DNA of 6,919 nucleotides from Nitrospirota bacterium (lineage in GTDB: Bacteria > Nitrospirota_A > Leptospirillia > Leptospirillales > Leptospirillaceae). How positions within the stretch are numbered: the first letter of the stretch is position 1; every line of letters begins with the position of its first letter. The notes beneath the pieces are model-generated. The model made no database searches. It was not told the origin of the DNA and was given only the letters and a program-made list of their open reading frames with translations. The stretch is taken from NCBI GenBank assembly GCA_021844645.1, contig JAKBTA010000068.1, forward strand, positions 1 to 6,919. Reading direction: 5' to 3'. The translations under genes and the position numbers were made by a program. Of this stretch, positions 1 through 6,843 are shown one piece after another.

Positions 1-55
1 ATGTGGTTTCTTCGATACGATCAGCTACCTTATCTACTACCTTTTCCTGCTCCAA
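1..55 (-). CDS. nuoD: NADH-quinone oxidoreductase subunit D, N-terminal fragment
   Basis: This is the first 18 codons of a gene that continues past the left edge. The peptide reads MEQEKVVDKVADRIEETT, with TTG read as Met. NuoD proteins usually begin with a short charged leader ending in a stretch like E-T-M-T-L-N-M-G-P-Q-H-P, so the closing EETT fits, and the position directly after nuoC is where nuoD is expected. NuoD is the 49-kDa-type subunit that, with NuoB, forms the quinone-reaction chamber of complex I on the cytoplasmic side. A TAA lies in frame at 84-82 (minus strand), ten codons before the TTG, and no ATG or GTG intervenes. A strong AGGGGAG ribosome-binding site stands 9 nt before the TTG. 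The diagnostic quinone-site residues lie outside the window, so the call rests on gene order and the start region. Confidence 0.72.
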   Translation of the reverse strand, partial: MEQEKVVDKVADRIEETT

Positions 56-64
56 GGGCCGATA

Positions 65-71
65 CTCCCCT
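65..71 (-). promoter_or_regulatory. Ribosome-binding site that fixes the TTG start of nuoD
   Basis: AGGGGAG on the minus strand, 9 nt before TTG at 55-53. It is the strongest Shine-Dalgarno-like sequence in the 90-nt nuoC-nuoD gap. It supports the non-ATG start, because no ATG in the nuoD frame exists between the upstream in-frame stop and this point. Confidence 0.65.
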
Positions 72-145
72 ATCCATATTTGTTAAAACCAGACACGGAA
101 ATCTCCAGAAAACCCCCTGGATCCGATCCATATCATCAATTCAAC

Positions 146-679
146 TTATTCCTTAGCGGTAATTTTTTTATGATCCACTGTGATACGCTGCATTTTAGGA
201 ACAAAAGACATATCTTCTCGCCAACCTTTGCCGATCAAGGGAAAATCTTTCCTGAGCGGATATCCTTCATCATAGTCATCCGGCATCAAGATCCGCCTAA
301 GATCGGGATGACCTCGGAACTGAATGCCCATCATGTCGTAGACTTCCCGCTCCATAAATTCGGCACCTTTCCATATTCCCACAATCGAGTCAACAACGGG
401 AGAAGTTTCAGATACCCTTTGTTTTACCATGATCCGATGTTTTCTCGACATAGAATACAGAATGACAACAACCTCGAATCTCTCCGATTCCTTGGGGTAG
501 TCGACAGAAACCACATCCACTATATAGTCATAATCGTATCGGGGATCATCATGGAGAGATTGAAATACCGAAAGCGCACCATCCGGTTTCAGATATACAG
601 TCAGATCTCCCAAGGCCTCACGGGAGCCCAGAAAAACATCAGGCCACTCCCTAGAAATGCTTTCAGCGACTAGATGCAT
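146..679 (-). CDS. nuoC: NADH-quinone oxidoreductase subunit C (30-kDa subunit)
   Basis: A 177-residue hydrophilic subunit of the peripheral arm of NDH-1 (complex I), on the cytoplasmic side, where it packs against NuoD and helps shape the electron-transfer and quinone-binding region. The family signature is clear at about residues 107-146: ERE at 110-112, Y114, G118, FRGHPDLRRIL at 121-131, and then the acidic DDYDEGYPLRKDFP stretch, matching the 30-kDa-subunit signature. The length is normal for a stand-alone NuoC and there is no NuoD fusion. The ATG start lies 3 nt after the nuoB stop, with AAAGGG about 8 nt upstream inside the end of nuoB, so translation is probably coupled. A 90-nt gap follows before nuoD. 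No signal peptide or membrane segment is visible, as expected. Confidence 0.96.
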   Translation of the reverse strand: MHLVAESISREWPDVFLGSREALGDLTVYLKPDGALSVFQSLHDDPRYDYDYIVDVVSVDYPKESERFEVVVILYSMSRKHRIMVKQRVSETSPVVDSIVGIWKGAEFMEREVYDMMGIQFRGHPDLRRILMPDDYDEGYPLRKDFPLIGKGWREDMSFVPKMQRITVDHKKITAKE

Positions 680-682
680 CTC

Positions 683-1216
683 TTAAACCCTTTCCGACCT
701 GGTGGCACCAACAGGAAAGTTTCCAGGAAATACAGGACGATCTTTCATGATCTTTTCCTGAAGTTTGAAAAGTCCATCAAGGAGCGCTTCAGGCCTGGGC
801 GGACAACCCGGAACATACACATCAACAGGAATTAACCTATCAACGCCCTGTACAACACTATAGCTGTCATAGATATTTCCGGAAGTAGCGCAAGACCCCA
901 TGGCGATCACATACCTGGGCTCCGGCATCTGATCATAGATTCTTCGAACAACAGGCGCCATTTTTCTGGTTAATGTACCTGCTACGATCATCAGATCCGA
1001 TTGTCTCGGGGAGGCTCTGAAAACCCCTGCACCAAAACGGTCTATATCAAATCGGGAAGCCACAACGCCGATCATCTCGATAGCGCAGCATGCCAAGCCA
1101 AAGGTCATTGGCCAAATTGCTGACTTTCTTGACCAGTTAATGACCTCATTGACTGCATCCTGCAAACGCATCGTAACGACTGATAGCTCTCCATCCTTCT
1201 CATGATTCATTCCCAT
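683..1216 (-). CDS. nuoB: NADH-quinone oxidoreductase subunit B (20-kDa, N2 cluster subunit)
   Basis: A 177-residue peripheral-arm subunit that binds the terminal [4Fe-4S] cluster N2, which passes electrons to quinone. All four cluster ligands are visible when counted from the chosen start: the tandem C43-C44 in [10 protein letters not shown]109 in MGSCATSG and C138 in VPGCPPRPE. The closing [14 protein letters not shown] block is typical of the family. Three starts are possible: ATG at 1237 (184 aa, no recognisable Shine-Dalgarno), ATG at 1216 (AAAGGAG exactly 7 nt upstream) and ATG at 1210 (forms ATGA with the nuoA stop, but 13 nt from the same AAAGGAG). I chose 1216 on spacing. All three overlap the end of nuoA by 4 to 31 nt, so coupled translation is likely. 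Only the variable N-terminus is affected by the choice. Confidence 0.96.
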   Translation of the reverse strand: MGMNHEKDGELSVVTMRLQDAVNEVINWSRKSAIWPMTFGLACCAIEMIGVVASRFDIDRFGAGVFRASPRQSDLMIVAGTLTRKMAPVVRRIYDQMPEPRYVIAMGSCATSGNIYDSYSVVQGVDRLIPVDVYVPGCPPRPEALLDGLFKLQEKIMKDRPVFPGNFPVGATRSERV

Positions 1217-1578
1217 TCCAAAGCTCCTTTGCGCCATGCATAGACATATCCGACCAACAATACAAAAATAAAGATCATCATTTCGACCAACCCGAACAAT
1301 CCGAGTCGATTAAAGTCTACTGCCCACGGATATAGGAAAACGACTTCCACATCAAAGACGAGAAACAACATAGCAATCACATAATACCTTACGGAAATTC
1401 GCTCCCGAGCATCATTGATTGGGGGGACACCACACTCATAAGGAGAATCTTTTTCCTTATAAGGATTTTTGGGTCTGATTAATCGCCCTACAGTGATGGA
1501 GACAGCTCCAAAACCGATAGCAACTAGTAGGAAGAGCAAGATAGGGATATAGTGCTCCGGATTTGAAACAGAAAACAT
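1207..1578 (-). CDS. nuoA: NADH-quinone oxidoreductase subunit A
   Basis: A small (123 aa) integral membrane subunit at the junction of the membrane and peripheral arms of complex I, where it borders the quinone channel. Three transmembrane segments are visible at about residues 10-31, 65-87 and 92-115. The loop between the first two carries the conserved PYECG (C49), and the second helix carries the conserved acidic pair in FDVEVVF (D76, E78) followed by LYPWA, both hallmarks of NuoA/ND3. The length is normal. The ATG start has TTGGAG 7 nt upstream. It is the first gene of the nuo cluster in this window, 70 nt downstream of a predicted sigma70 promoter start site, and its end overlaps nuoB. 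Confidence 0.96.
   Translation of the reverse strand: MFSVSNPEHYIPILLFLLVAIGFGAVSITVGRLIRPKNPYKEKDSPYECGVPPINDARERISVRYYVIAMLFLVFDVEVVFLYPWAVDFNRLGLFGLVEMMIFIFVLLVGYVYAWRKGALEWE
1224..1230 (-). promoter_or_regulatory. Ribosome-binding site of nuoB
   Basis: AAAGGAG on the minus strand, inside the 3' end of nuoA. It lies 7 nt before the ATG at 1216, 13 nt before the ATG at 1210, and downstream of the ATG at 1237. This favours 1216 as the nuoB start. Confidence 0.6.
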
Positions 1579-1654
1579 CCGAATTCTCCAATAGCTTCTT
1601 TAAGGAGTGAGTAGTGCCACGAACAAGGCACCGGTTTTAGGGAAAAGGTTCTTC

Positions 1655-1684
1655 ATTGTATTGACCAAGACCGAGTCTTGTCAA
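1655..1684 (-). promoter_or_regulatory. Predicted sigma70-type promoter of the nuo operon
   Basis: On the minus strand a perfect -35 (TTGACA, 1684-1679) is followed by an 18-nt spacer and TACAAT as -10 (1660-1655). Transcription would start near 1648, leaving a leader of about 70 nt before the nuoA ATG at 1578. The position, in the only large gap and directly ahead of nuoA, fits. The spacer is nearly filled by a dyad, described separately, so regulation by a DNA-binding protein is plausible. The call is from sequence only. Confidence 0.62.
1661..1684. promoter_or_regulatory. Dyad overlapping the nuo -35 and spacer (candidate operator)
   Basis: On the plus strand CAAGAC (1666-1671), a CGA loop, and GTCTTG (1675-1680) form a perfect 6-bp inverted repeat. 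Flanking TTGA (1661-1664) and TCAA (1681-1684) extend it to ten base pairs with one bulged C at 1665. The dyad occupies the -35 and all but the edge of the spacer of the predicted nuo promoter. A bound protein would therefore block or distort the promoter. I do not recognise the half-site as that of a known regulator. It does not look like the Rex consensus, and it differs from FNR (TTGAT-N4-ATCAA). Confidence 0.4.
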
Positions 1685-1730
1685 TATTAGACGGACCGAT
1701 TCGGCGAACATTACGATTGAACGATGGGAT

Positions 1731-1761
1731 GGTACAAATCAGGTATAGGTTGATTTGTACC
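1731..1761. repeat. Perfect 11-bp inverted repeat between secA and nuoA
   Basis: GGTACAAATCA (1731-1741) and TGATTTGTACC (1751-1761) are exact reverse complements around a 9-nt loop. An outer pair, GGGATGG (1726-1732) and CCATCCC (1785-1791), could extend or compete with the inner stem across a 23-nt bulge. No T-run follows on either strand, so it is not a standard intrinsic terminator. It lies about 47 bp upstream of the nuo -35 and about 95 bp after the secA stop. It may be a binding site, an RNA 3'-end-protecting hairpin or a dispersed palindromic element; the window alone cannot decide. Confidence 0.6.
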
Positions 1762-1801
1762 ACACATTGGATCCGAGAGATACCCCATCCCAACTTTTGC
1801 A

Positions 1802-1859
1802 GAATAAATTTTTTCGTTTATTCATTATTCATACCTGATCGAAAAAAGATCTCCGATCA
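1802..1859 (-). terminator. Weak AT-rich hairpins just after secA (possible transcript end)
   Basis: Immediately at and after the secA stop codon, two short inverted repeats are visible. TGATCG (1836-1841) pairs with CGATCA (1854-1859) around a 12-nt loop containing six T on the transcript strand. GAATAAA (1802-1808) pairs with TTTATTC (1817-1823) around an 8-nt loop. The stems are short or AT-only and no U-tract follows either one in the right place, so this is a poor match to an intrinsic terminator. It is recorded because secA transcription should end somewhere here before the nuo promoter. Confidence 0.2.
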
Positions 1860-4592
1860 CTGTCCATGGCATTTCTTGTACTTTTTTCCACTCCCACACG
1901 GACATAAATCGTTTCGTCCTATTTTGGGATCTCTTAATTCTGCATCTGACGGAGAAGCCATTGGAGCTCCCCAAGGGAGAAATCCCTCCTCCATTTGCGG
2001 AGGCATACCGAATGAAACGGTATCGGAAGATGATGCAACTGGGTAACCTGCTTGAGACTCATCCAATGGGTGGATGTATTGCAAGTTATCAAGTTCAGGA
2101 TATTCCGGAAGACTTGCATCCTCTTCCATCCGGCTGGCACTACCAACAAGTAGAATCACCGACTCTTCCACATTTGCGATAAAGCTCTCAAAGAGATCAA
2201 AACCTTCCCGCCTATATTCCACAAGAGGGTCTTTCTGCCCATATCCTCTCAATCCGATACCTTCTTTGAGATGATCCATGTTCAAAAGATGCTCTTTCCA
2301 AAGCGAGTCGAGGTTTTGGAGGACAAAGTAGCGAACAATCGACCAAAAGGCTTCACTTCCAAACAGGGATTCCTTTTCTTTTAAAAAGTCTTGGTGCTTC
2401 TCCAGAAGTTCATTCCTGAGAGCATCAATCCCCAAATCCCTAATAGATTCCGGATTGATAGTCATCCCTGTTTTTTCCTGAACCCCTTCACATAACCCTG
2501 GCAAATCCCATGTTTCCGGGTATTGGTCCTCCGGGGCAAAGATCATAAGCAGTTTATCGATAATGGTTTCAGCCCACTCGTATAACCTCTCTGAAAGATC
2601 TTCTCCTTTCAAGGTTTTTTTGCGCATCTCATAAAAAATCAGTCTTTGCTGATTCATAACATCATCATATTCAATAAGCTGTTTGCGTATATCGAAATGG
2701 TAGTTCTCTACCTTTTTCTGTGCATTCTCAATGGCTTTGCTCACAAAACCATGCTCAATAGGAACACCATCTTCGACGCCCATCCGCTCCATAAGGCCTT
2801 TGATGCGCTCTGCTCCAAAAATTCTGAGAAGGTCATCCTCAAGAGACAAATAGAATCGAGAAGAGCCTGGATCTCCTTGCCTCCCGGACCGTCCTCTCAA
2901 CTGATTGTCAATACGTCGACTCTCGTGGCGCTCAGTCCCAATAATATGAAGCCCACCAGCAGCCATCACAGCTTCTTTTTCAGAGTGAAGATCTTTATCA
3001 AGCGCTTCATGAAGTGCATTCATCTCGTCTTCCGACAATGACTTACCAGCTTTTTCAAGATCTGAAACACGGGCTTTGAGCAAAAACTCCGAATTCCCTC
3101 CCAATAAAATATCAGTCCCTCGACCCGCCATGTTGGTTGCAATCGTTACCATCCCAAGACGGCCTGCCTGAGCAACAATCTCAGCTTCCAGCTCGTGAAA
3201 TTTAGCATTCAGAACATTATGGGGAATATTGGCTTCCCTTAGAAGTGAAGCGAGATGCTCGGATTTCTCAATGGATACCGTTCCTACAAGAATAGGTTGT
3301 CCTGTTTTATGTCTGGCTAAGATATCTTCAACAATCGCATTATTTTTTTCACGGTTAGTGCGATAAATCTGGTCGGGAAGATCGTGTCGGATCATCTTTC
3401 TGTTGGTTGGAACAACAACGACATCAAGTCCATAGATCTTATGAAACTCAGTTGCTTCGGTATCCGCAGTCCCTGTCATACCGGAAAGTTTTCCGTACAT
3501 ACGGAAAAAATTCTGGAAGGTGACCGTTGCCAACGTCTGATTCTCCATCTGGATAGCCACTTTTTCTTTTGCTTCCACAGCCTGATGGAGGCCCTCACCC
3601 CAACGGCGTCCCGGCATAAGCCGGCCGGTGAACTCATCAACGATGATCACTTCTCCATTTTTCACCACGTACTCGACATCCCGACGATAGACATGGTGGG
3701 CTTTCAGAGCCTGAAGGACGTGATGGAACCAGGATATATTATTGACATCGTAAAGGTTATGGATACCGAGCAACTCCTCAACGGCATTATTCCCTTCATC
3801 TGTCAGAGTTGCAGATTTCAGTTTCTCATCCACCTTGAAATGGAGGTCTTTTTTCAAGTGCTTCATGATCCGGTCAACCTTCACATACATATCGGTTGAC
3901 TCTTCAGCCTGTCCAGAAATAATAAGAGGTGTGCGAGCCTCATCAATCAAAATACTGTCCACTTCATCCACGATAGCGAAATGGAGCCCCCGTTGAACAA
4001 ACTCAGAAAGGTCATACTTCATATTGTCACGCAGGTAATCGAATCCAAACTCATTGTTGGTTCCGTAAGTGACATCTGCAGCATAAGCGGCTTTGCGATC
4101 AACATCTTCAATATCATGCTGGACAATTCCCGTCGTAAGACCCAGAAAATGATAAAGATGCCCCATCCATTCCGAATCTCTTCTTGCTAAATAATCATTA
4201 ACCGTAATAACGTGAACGCCCTTCCCCTCCAATGCATTGAGATAGACCGGCAGGGTCGCAACCAGCGTTTTACCTTCCCCCGTTTTCATCTCTGCGATTT
4301 TACCTTCGTGAAGGACAATGCCGCCGATCAGTTGGGAATCAAAGTGTCGCATCCCAAACACTCTTTTTCCGGACTCCCGAACAACGGCAAAAGCCTCTGG
4401 AAGTAAATCATCCGTTGTTTCACCCGCTGCAATCCGCTTTTTGAATAACTCACTTTGGCCCCTAAGTTCATCATCTGACATTCGCGAGATTTGGGGTTCA
4501 AGAGCATTGATGGAATCAACAATACGGTATATTCGCTTCAATTCTCTTTGGTTTCGAGTCGGAAAAATAGACGACAGCAAATCTTTAAACAT
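1857..4592 (-). CDS. secA: Preprotein translocase ATPase SecA
   Basis: The motor of the Sec pathway: it binds preproteins and drives them through SecYEG by ATP hydrolysis, working at the inner face of the cytoplasmic membrane. The protein is 911 aa, full length for SecA. Visible landmarks, counted from the chosen start, are Walker A MKTGEGKT (102-109), [16 protein letters not shown] (about 175-190), the Walker B acidic cluster [13 protein letters not shown] (208-220), SGMTGTA (370-376), [14 protein letters not shown] (486-499), the [13 protein letters not shown] helicase motif (564-576), the helical-scaffold/two-helix-finger region (about 640-810), a variable linker, and a C-terminal SEC-C zinc motif with C897, C899, C908 and H909. 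The start is ATG at 4592, with AGGAG 5 nt upstream. ATG at 4595 is only 2 nt from that site, and an upstream TTG at 4622 would add ten residues unlike SecA. It sits about 30 nt after the M23 peptidase gene. Confidence 0.98.
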   Translation of the reverse strand: MFKDLLSSIFPTRNQRELKRIYRIVDSINALEPQISRMSDDELRGQSELFKKRIAAGETTDDLLPEAFAVVRESGKRVFGMRHFDSQLIGGIVLHEGKIAEMKTGEGKTLVATLPVYLNALEGKGVHVITVNDYLARRDSEWMGHLYHFLGLTTGIVQHDIEDVDRKAAYAADVTYGTNNEFGFDYLRDNMKYDLSEFVQRGLHFAIVDEVDSILIDEARTPLIISGQAEESTDMYVKVDRIMKHLKKDLHFKVDEKLKSATLTDEGNNAVEELLGIHNLYDVNNISWFHHVLQALKAHHVYRRDVEYVVKNGEVIIVDEFTGRLMPGRRWGEGLHQAVEAKEKVAIQMENQTLATVTFQNFFRMYGKLSGMTGTADTEATEFHKIYGLDVVVVPTNRKMIRHDLPDQIYRTNREKNNAIVEDILARHKTGQPILVGTVSIEKSEHLASLLREANIPHNVLNAKFHELEAEIVAQAGRLGMVTIATNMAGRGTDILLGGNSEFLLKARVSDLEKAGKSLSEDEMNALHEALDKDLHSEKEAVMAAGGLHIIGTERHESRRIDNQLRGRSGRQGDPGSSRFYLSLEDDLLRIFGAERIKGLMERMGVEDGVPIEHGFVSKAIENAQKKVENYHFDIRKQLIEYDDVMNQQRLIFYEMRKKTLKGEDLSERLYEWAETIIDKLLMIFAPEDQYPETWDLPGLCEGVQEKTGMTINPESIRDLGIDALRNELLEKHQDFLKEKESLFGSEAFWSIVRYFVLQNLDSLWKEHLLNMDHLKEGIGLRGYGQKDPLVEYRREGFDLFESFIANVEESVILLVGSASRMEEDASLPEYPELDNLQYIHPLDESQAGYPVASSSDTVSFGMPPQMEEGFLPWGAPMASPSDAELRDPKIGRNDLCPCGSGKKYKKCHGQ

Positions 4593-4597
4593 CATCA

Positions 4598-4602
4598 CTC
4601 CT
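4598..4602 (-). promoter_or_regulatory. Ribosome-binding site of secA
   Basis: AGGAG on the minus strand, 5 nt before ATG 4592 and 2 nt before ATG 4595. It lies downstream of the TTG at 4622, so it argues against that longer start. Confidence 0.6.
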
Positions 4603-4622
4603 AAGATAGATGGTCTTCCCAA

Positions 4623-5519
4623 TCATTCAGTCAGAACTTCACTTGCCAAAAATGCTATAGGGTCGATAGGTTTCCCAAATTTTCTGAGCTCAAAGTGGAG
4701 ATGAGGACCATTTGTCATCCCCGAAAGACCAACAGTACCGATGATATTCCCGCGGTGGACCATCTCACCTTCACGAACGTCCACTTTTCCAAGGTGAGCA
4801 TAAATCGATGTCAGCCCCATCCCATGAAATAACATGACATATCGGCCATAGTCTGACGCAAATCCGGTCTGGAGAACAAAACCATCAGAGGGGGCCATAA
4901 CCACAGTCCCGACTTTCTGCGCAATATCGATTCCCGGATGAAACTCTTCTCCTGTTCCCATCTGGCTTTTTCTTTTTCCAAAAGGAGAAGTGATCCAACC
5001 CTTGAGAGGCATTTGCCATTGCCCCTGAATTTCAAAATGGCTCCATCTGATTTTCTTTCCTAAAACGACCGGAACACCTCCAGACCTTTTCAGATTGGAG
5101 GGAGTCCCCCCATTGGATGAATCCCTAAAGTTCGGTGAAACATTTTGATCCACTTTCCCAGAAGCTTCCCCCTGTGAATTCAAAGAAGGATTTCCAGTGT
5201 TCGAGCCTTCCGTCATTTTTGATATTTGGCCATCAAGAAGATTGACCTGTGATAGTTCAGCCTCAAGTTGTTCCAGCTTCTTCCGATAATCCTCAAGATG
5301 CATTTTTTGTGTTTGGGTCTCAAGAATCAAGTTATGATAAAAAACAAATTTTTTGGCTTCTACGACATAAAAGAAAATCATTGTGCCGATTCCGAACAAA
5401 AACAGGACAAAACCGACAATCACAAGATGAAACATCCAACGAGGAAGAGTCCATTGGATGGACTTTTCCGTTGCCCCCGGAAGGATTGTGATAGTAACGG
5501 TTCTTGGCATTTTTGCCAT
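4623..5519 (-). CDS. Membrane-anchored M23 (LytM-type) metallopeptidase
   Basis: A 298-residue probable peptidoglycan endopeptidase. Layout: a short basic N-terminus, one transmembrane anchor at about 30-53, a charged heptad-like coiled-coil stretch at about 65-103, a Ser/Gly/Asn-rich linker at about 104-150, and a C-terminal LytM domain at about 168-290. The full zinc/catalytic set is present: H194 and D198 (HPGID), H242 (YAHLG), and H273 with H275 (GPHLHFE), so it should be an active enzyme and not a degenerate activator of the EnvC type. The domain is expected to face the periplasm. The ATG has AGGTG 7 nt upstream and overlaps the cutA stop (TAATG). It directly precedes secA. Its exact bond specificity and whether it acts in growth or division cannot be read from the sequence. 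The start might instead be M4 (5510), but the Shine-Dalgarno favours 5519. Confidence 0.9.
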   Translation of the reverse strand: MAKMPRTVTITILPGATEKSIQWTLPRWMFHLVIVGFVLFLFGIGTMIFFYVVEAKKFVFYHNLILETQTQKMHLEDYRKKLEQLEAELSQVNLLDGQISKMTEGSNTGNPSLNSQGEASGKVDQNVSPNFRDSSNGGTPSNLKRSGGVPVVLGKKIRWSHFEIQGQWQMPLKGWITSPFGKRKSQMGTGEEFHPGIDIAQKVGTVVMAPSDGFVLQTGFASDYGRYVMLFHGMGLTSIYAHLGKVDVREGEMVHRGNIIGTVGLSGMTNGPHLHFELRKFGKPIDPIAFLASEVLTE

Positions 5520-5869
5520 TAGGTTTCACCTGGTGGAGTATCTTTTGGATGAAGTGGGGAAATAGATTCCAAAATCCAGGAGAGGTAGGAAGAAGATCCT
5601 CCATCAATCGCCTGGAAAATGATTTCAGGAACCTCATACGGATGACTTTTCTTGACCTGCTCAATCAGCAGATCTGAACAATCGGATGTTGTCTTTAAAA
5701 GGATCATCACTTCTATCCCCCTGACAACATCCCCTTCCCATCGATAGATAGAAAGACCTGGCTCAAAGACATGACCACAGGCGACAAGCCCTTTCTCAAC
5801 AAGGGATTCGACAAGGTTGCAGGCTTCATTCCTGTCCGGGTGAGAGATCCATACAGACATGAAACTCAT
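5519..5869 (-). CDS. cutA: CutA1-like protein
   Basis: A 116-residue member of the CutA1 family, small trimeric proteins with a PII-like ferredoxin fold. The family was named for divalent-cation tolerance in E. coli, but its real cellular role is unsettled. Conserved blocks are easily seen: AC at 30-31, SIYRWEG at 40-46, LLKTT at 57-61, HPYEVPEI at 76-83 and the YLSWI helix at 95-99. The usual Cys in the first beta strand (V-T-C-P-D-E type) is Ser here (ISHPD), so any metal site using it would be altered. The C-terminal tail after about 103 is short and variable. The ATG overlaps the epimerase stop as ATGA and has no good Shine-Dalgarno, so translation is probably coupled to the upstream gene. 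M4 (5860) is an alternative start. Confidence 0.9.
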   Translation of the reverse strand: MSFMSVWISHPDRNEACNLVESLVEKGLVACGHVFEPGLSIYRWEGDVVRGIEVMILLKTTSDCSDLLIEQVKKSHPYEVPEIIFQAIDGGSSSYLSWILESISPLHPKDTPPGET

Positions 5870-6801
5870 TTTGAATGACTCATAAAGTACTCCAGAGTCT
5901 TCTTTAGTCCTTCCAAGAGACTCACCTCAGCCATCCAGTCCCATTCCGAATCCGGCCTGTTTGTGGAAAGCACTCTTGCACGACCGACCGGAGCCGTTCC
6001 GCCTTCATACTCTAAGGGAACATCTCTACCGGAGAGAAGTCTCAGTTGTGTAAAAACCTCTCTCTCAGTTCCAGCCTCATATCCGGAAATATGGACAACT
6101 CCTCTAACCTTTTCGGTCAGAATGGATGTGATGGCTCTCACCGCATCATCAATGTAAAGGTAATCTCTATATTTCAAGCCATTGTTCTTGAGTCGCATTG
6201 ACCAGTACGGATATCCGTCCAAAATGAACCTGGAAGCCCTGGCAATAAATCCTCCCTCCGCAGATTGGCGCATTCCTGGACCATAAACCGGGGGAAGTCT
6301 CACAATCGAAAAAGGAACTCCTTGCGCACCCAGACGATACTGAAGATATCGTTCAGCCAAAAGATGTGCTGAACCGTAAGGATTTTCAGGATTGGCCGGG
6401 GTCGACTCATCTTTCGGCTCCTGACTACCTCCGGAGAGGACCTCTCCTGTGCTGACAAAGACAACAGCTTCAATCGGAAGATCACTCAAAGACTCTGTCA
6501 GACGAAGAATAGGGAGAATCGTTCTTTCCAGATCTTTTTCAGGTTGTTCCGCAGACACATCCGGATCAGACTGACCTGCAACATGAATATATACGAAAGG
6601 TAATTTTGGATCGACATAGCGCTTGAGAAGCTTGGGTTGTGAGAGGTCTGCCTTTTCAAAGGCCAATCGTTTCTGTGCCAGCAGAGGAGAAACACCACTT
6701 TTGAGGTCATCGATCGCAAGAACCTCCATTCCCAAGGACGCCAATTCTCTTGACAGTGCCCCACCAATAAACCCCGCACCACCTCCGACGATTAGTTTCA
6801 A
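5866..6801 (-). CDS. NAD-dependent epimerase/dehydratase family protein (extended SDR)
   Basis: A 311-residue protein of the nucleotide-sugar epimerase/dehydratase type (WcaG/GalE-like, COG0451). The Rossmann nucleotide-binding turn is GGAGFIG at 7-13, with the acidic cofactor-ribose residues DD at 31-32. S117 in VSTGE matches the catalytic Ser, about 25 residues before Y142 in NPYGSAH. RLPPVYGPG (168-176) and the YRDYLYIDDAVRA block (211-223) are typical of the family. The catalytic YxxxK lysine is replaced by His146; the DNA reads CAT. The substrate cannot be assigned. The start is a TTG: the frame has a TGA 18 nt upstream and no ATG or GTG between, and starting at M25 would remove the Rossmann turn. 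Only a distant AAAGG (11 nt) supports the TTG. The stop overlaps cutA. It begins 42 nt after the probable tlyA stop. Confidence 0.88.
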   Translation of the reverse strand: MKLIVGGGAGFIGGALSRELASLGMEVLAIDDLKSGVSPLLAQKRLAFEKADLSQPKLLKRYVDPKLPFVYIHVAGQSDPDVSAEQPEKDLERTILPILRLTESLSDLPIEAVVFVSTGEVLSGGSQEPKDESTPANPENPYGSAHLLAERYLQYRLGAQGVPFSIVRLPPVYGPGMRQSAEGGFIARASRFILDGYPYWSMRLKNNGLKYRDYLYIDDAVRAITSILTEKVRGVVHISGYEAGTEREVFTQLRLLSGRDVPLEYEGGTAPVGRARVLSTNRPDSEWDWMAEVSLLEGLKKTLEYFMSHSK

Positions 6802-6843
6802 GTCTAAAAACGCCTTTCATTTGAAATGGAATAGACCGTTCCC

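Noticed and set aside
83..136. 17-residue minus-strand reading frame in the nuoC-nuoD gap
   Set aside because: It has an ATG and a stop but no convincing Shine-Dalgarno and no hydrophobic or leader-peptide features; short frames of this kind are common by chance.
80..673. 197-codon plus-strand open frame
   Set aside because: It lies antisense to nuoC, whose family signature is unmistakable; the plus-strand product shows no recognisable domain.
1217..1237. Longer nuoB start at ATG 1237
   Set aside because: No Shine-Dalgarno precedes it, it deepens the overlap with nuoA, and a good AAAGGAG serves the ATG at 1216 instead.
1696..1704. CCGA-T-TCGG palindrome upstream of the nuo -35
   Set aside because: Only four base pairs around one base; too short to distinguish from chance.
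1678..2046. 122-codon plus-strand open frame covering the intergenic gap
   Set aside because: It starts at a TTG inside the nuo promoter dyad, runs through the inverted repeat and half of it is antisense to the secA C-terminus. The product looks random.
3384..3899. 171-codon plus-strand open frame
   Set aside because: Fully antisense to the conserved SecA motor region; no domain or ribosome site of its own.
4593..4622. Ten-residue N-terminal extension of SecA from TTG 4622
   Set aside because: The AGGAG site lies downstream of that TTG, and SecA proteins normally begin close to the [14 protein letters not shown] segment.
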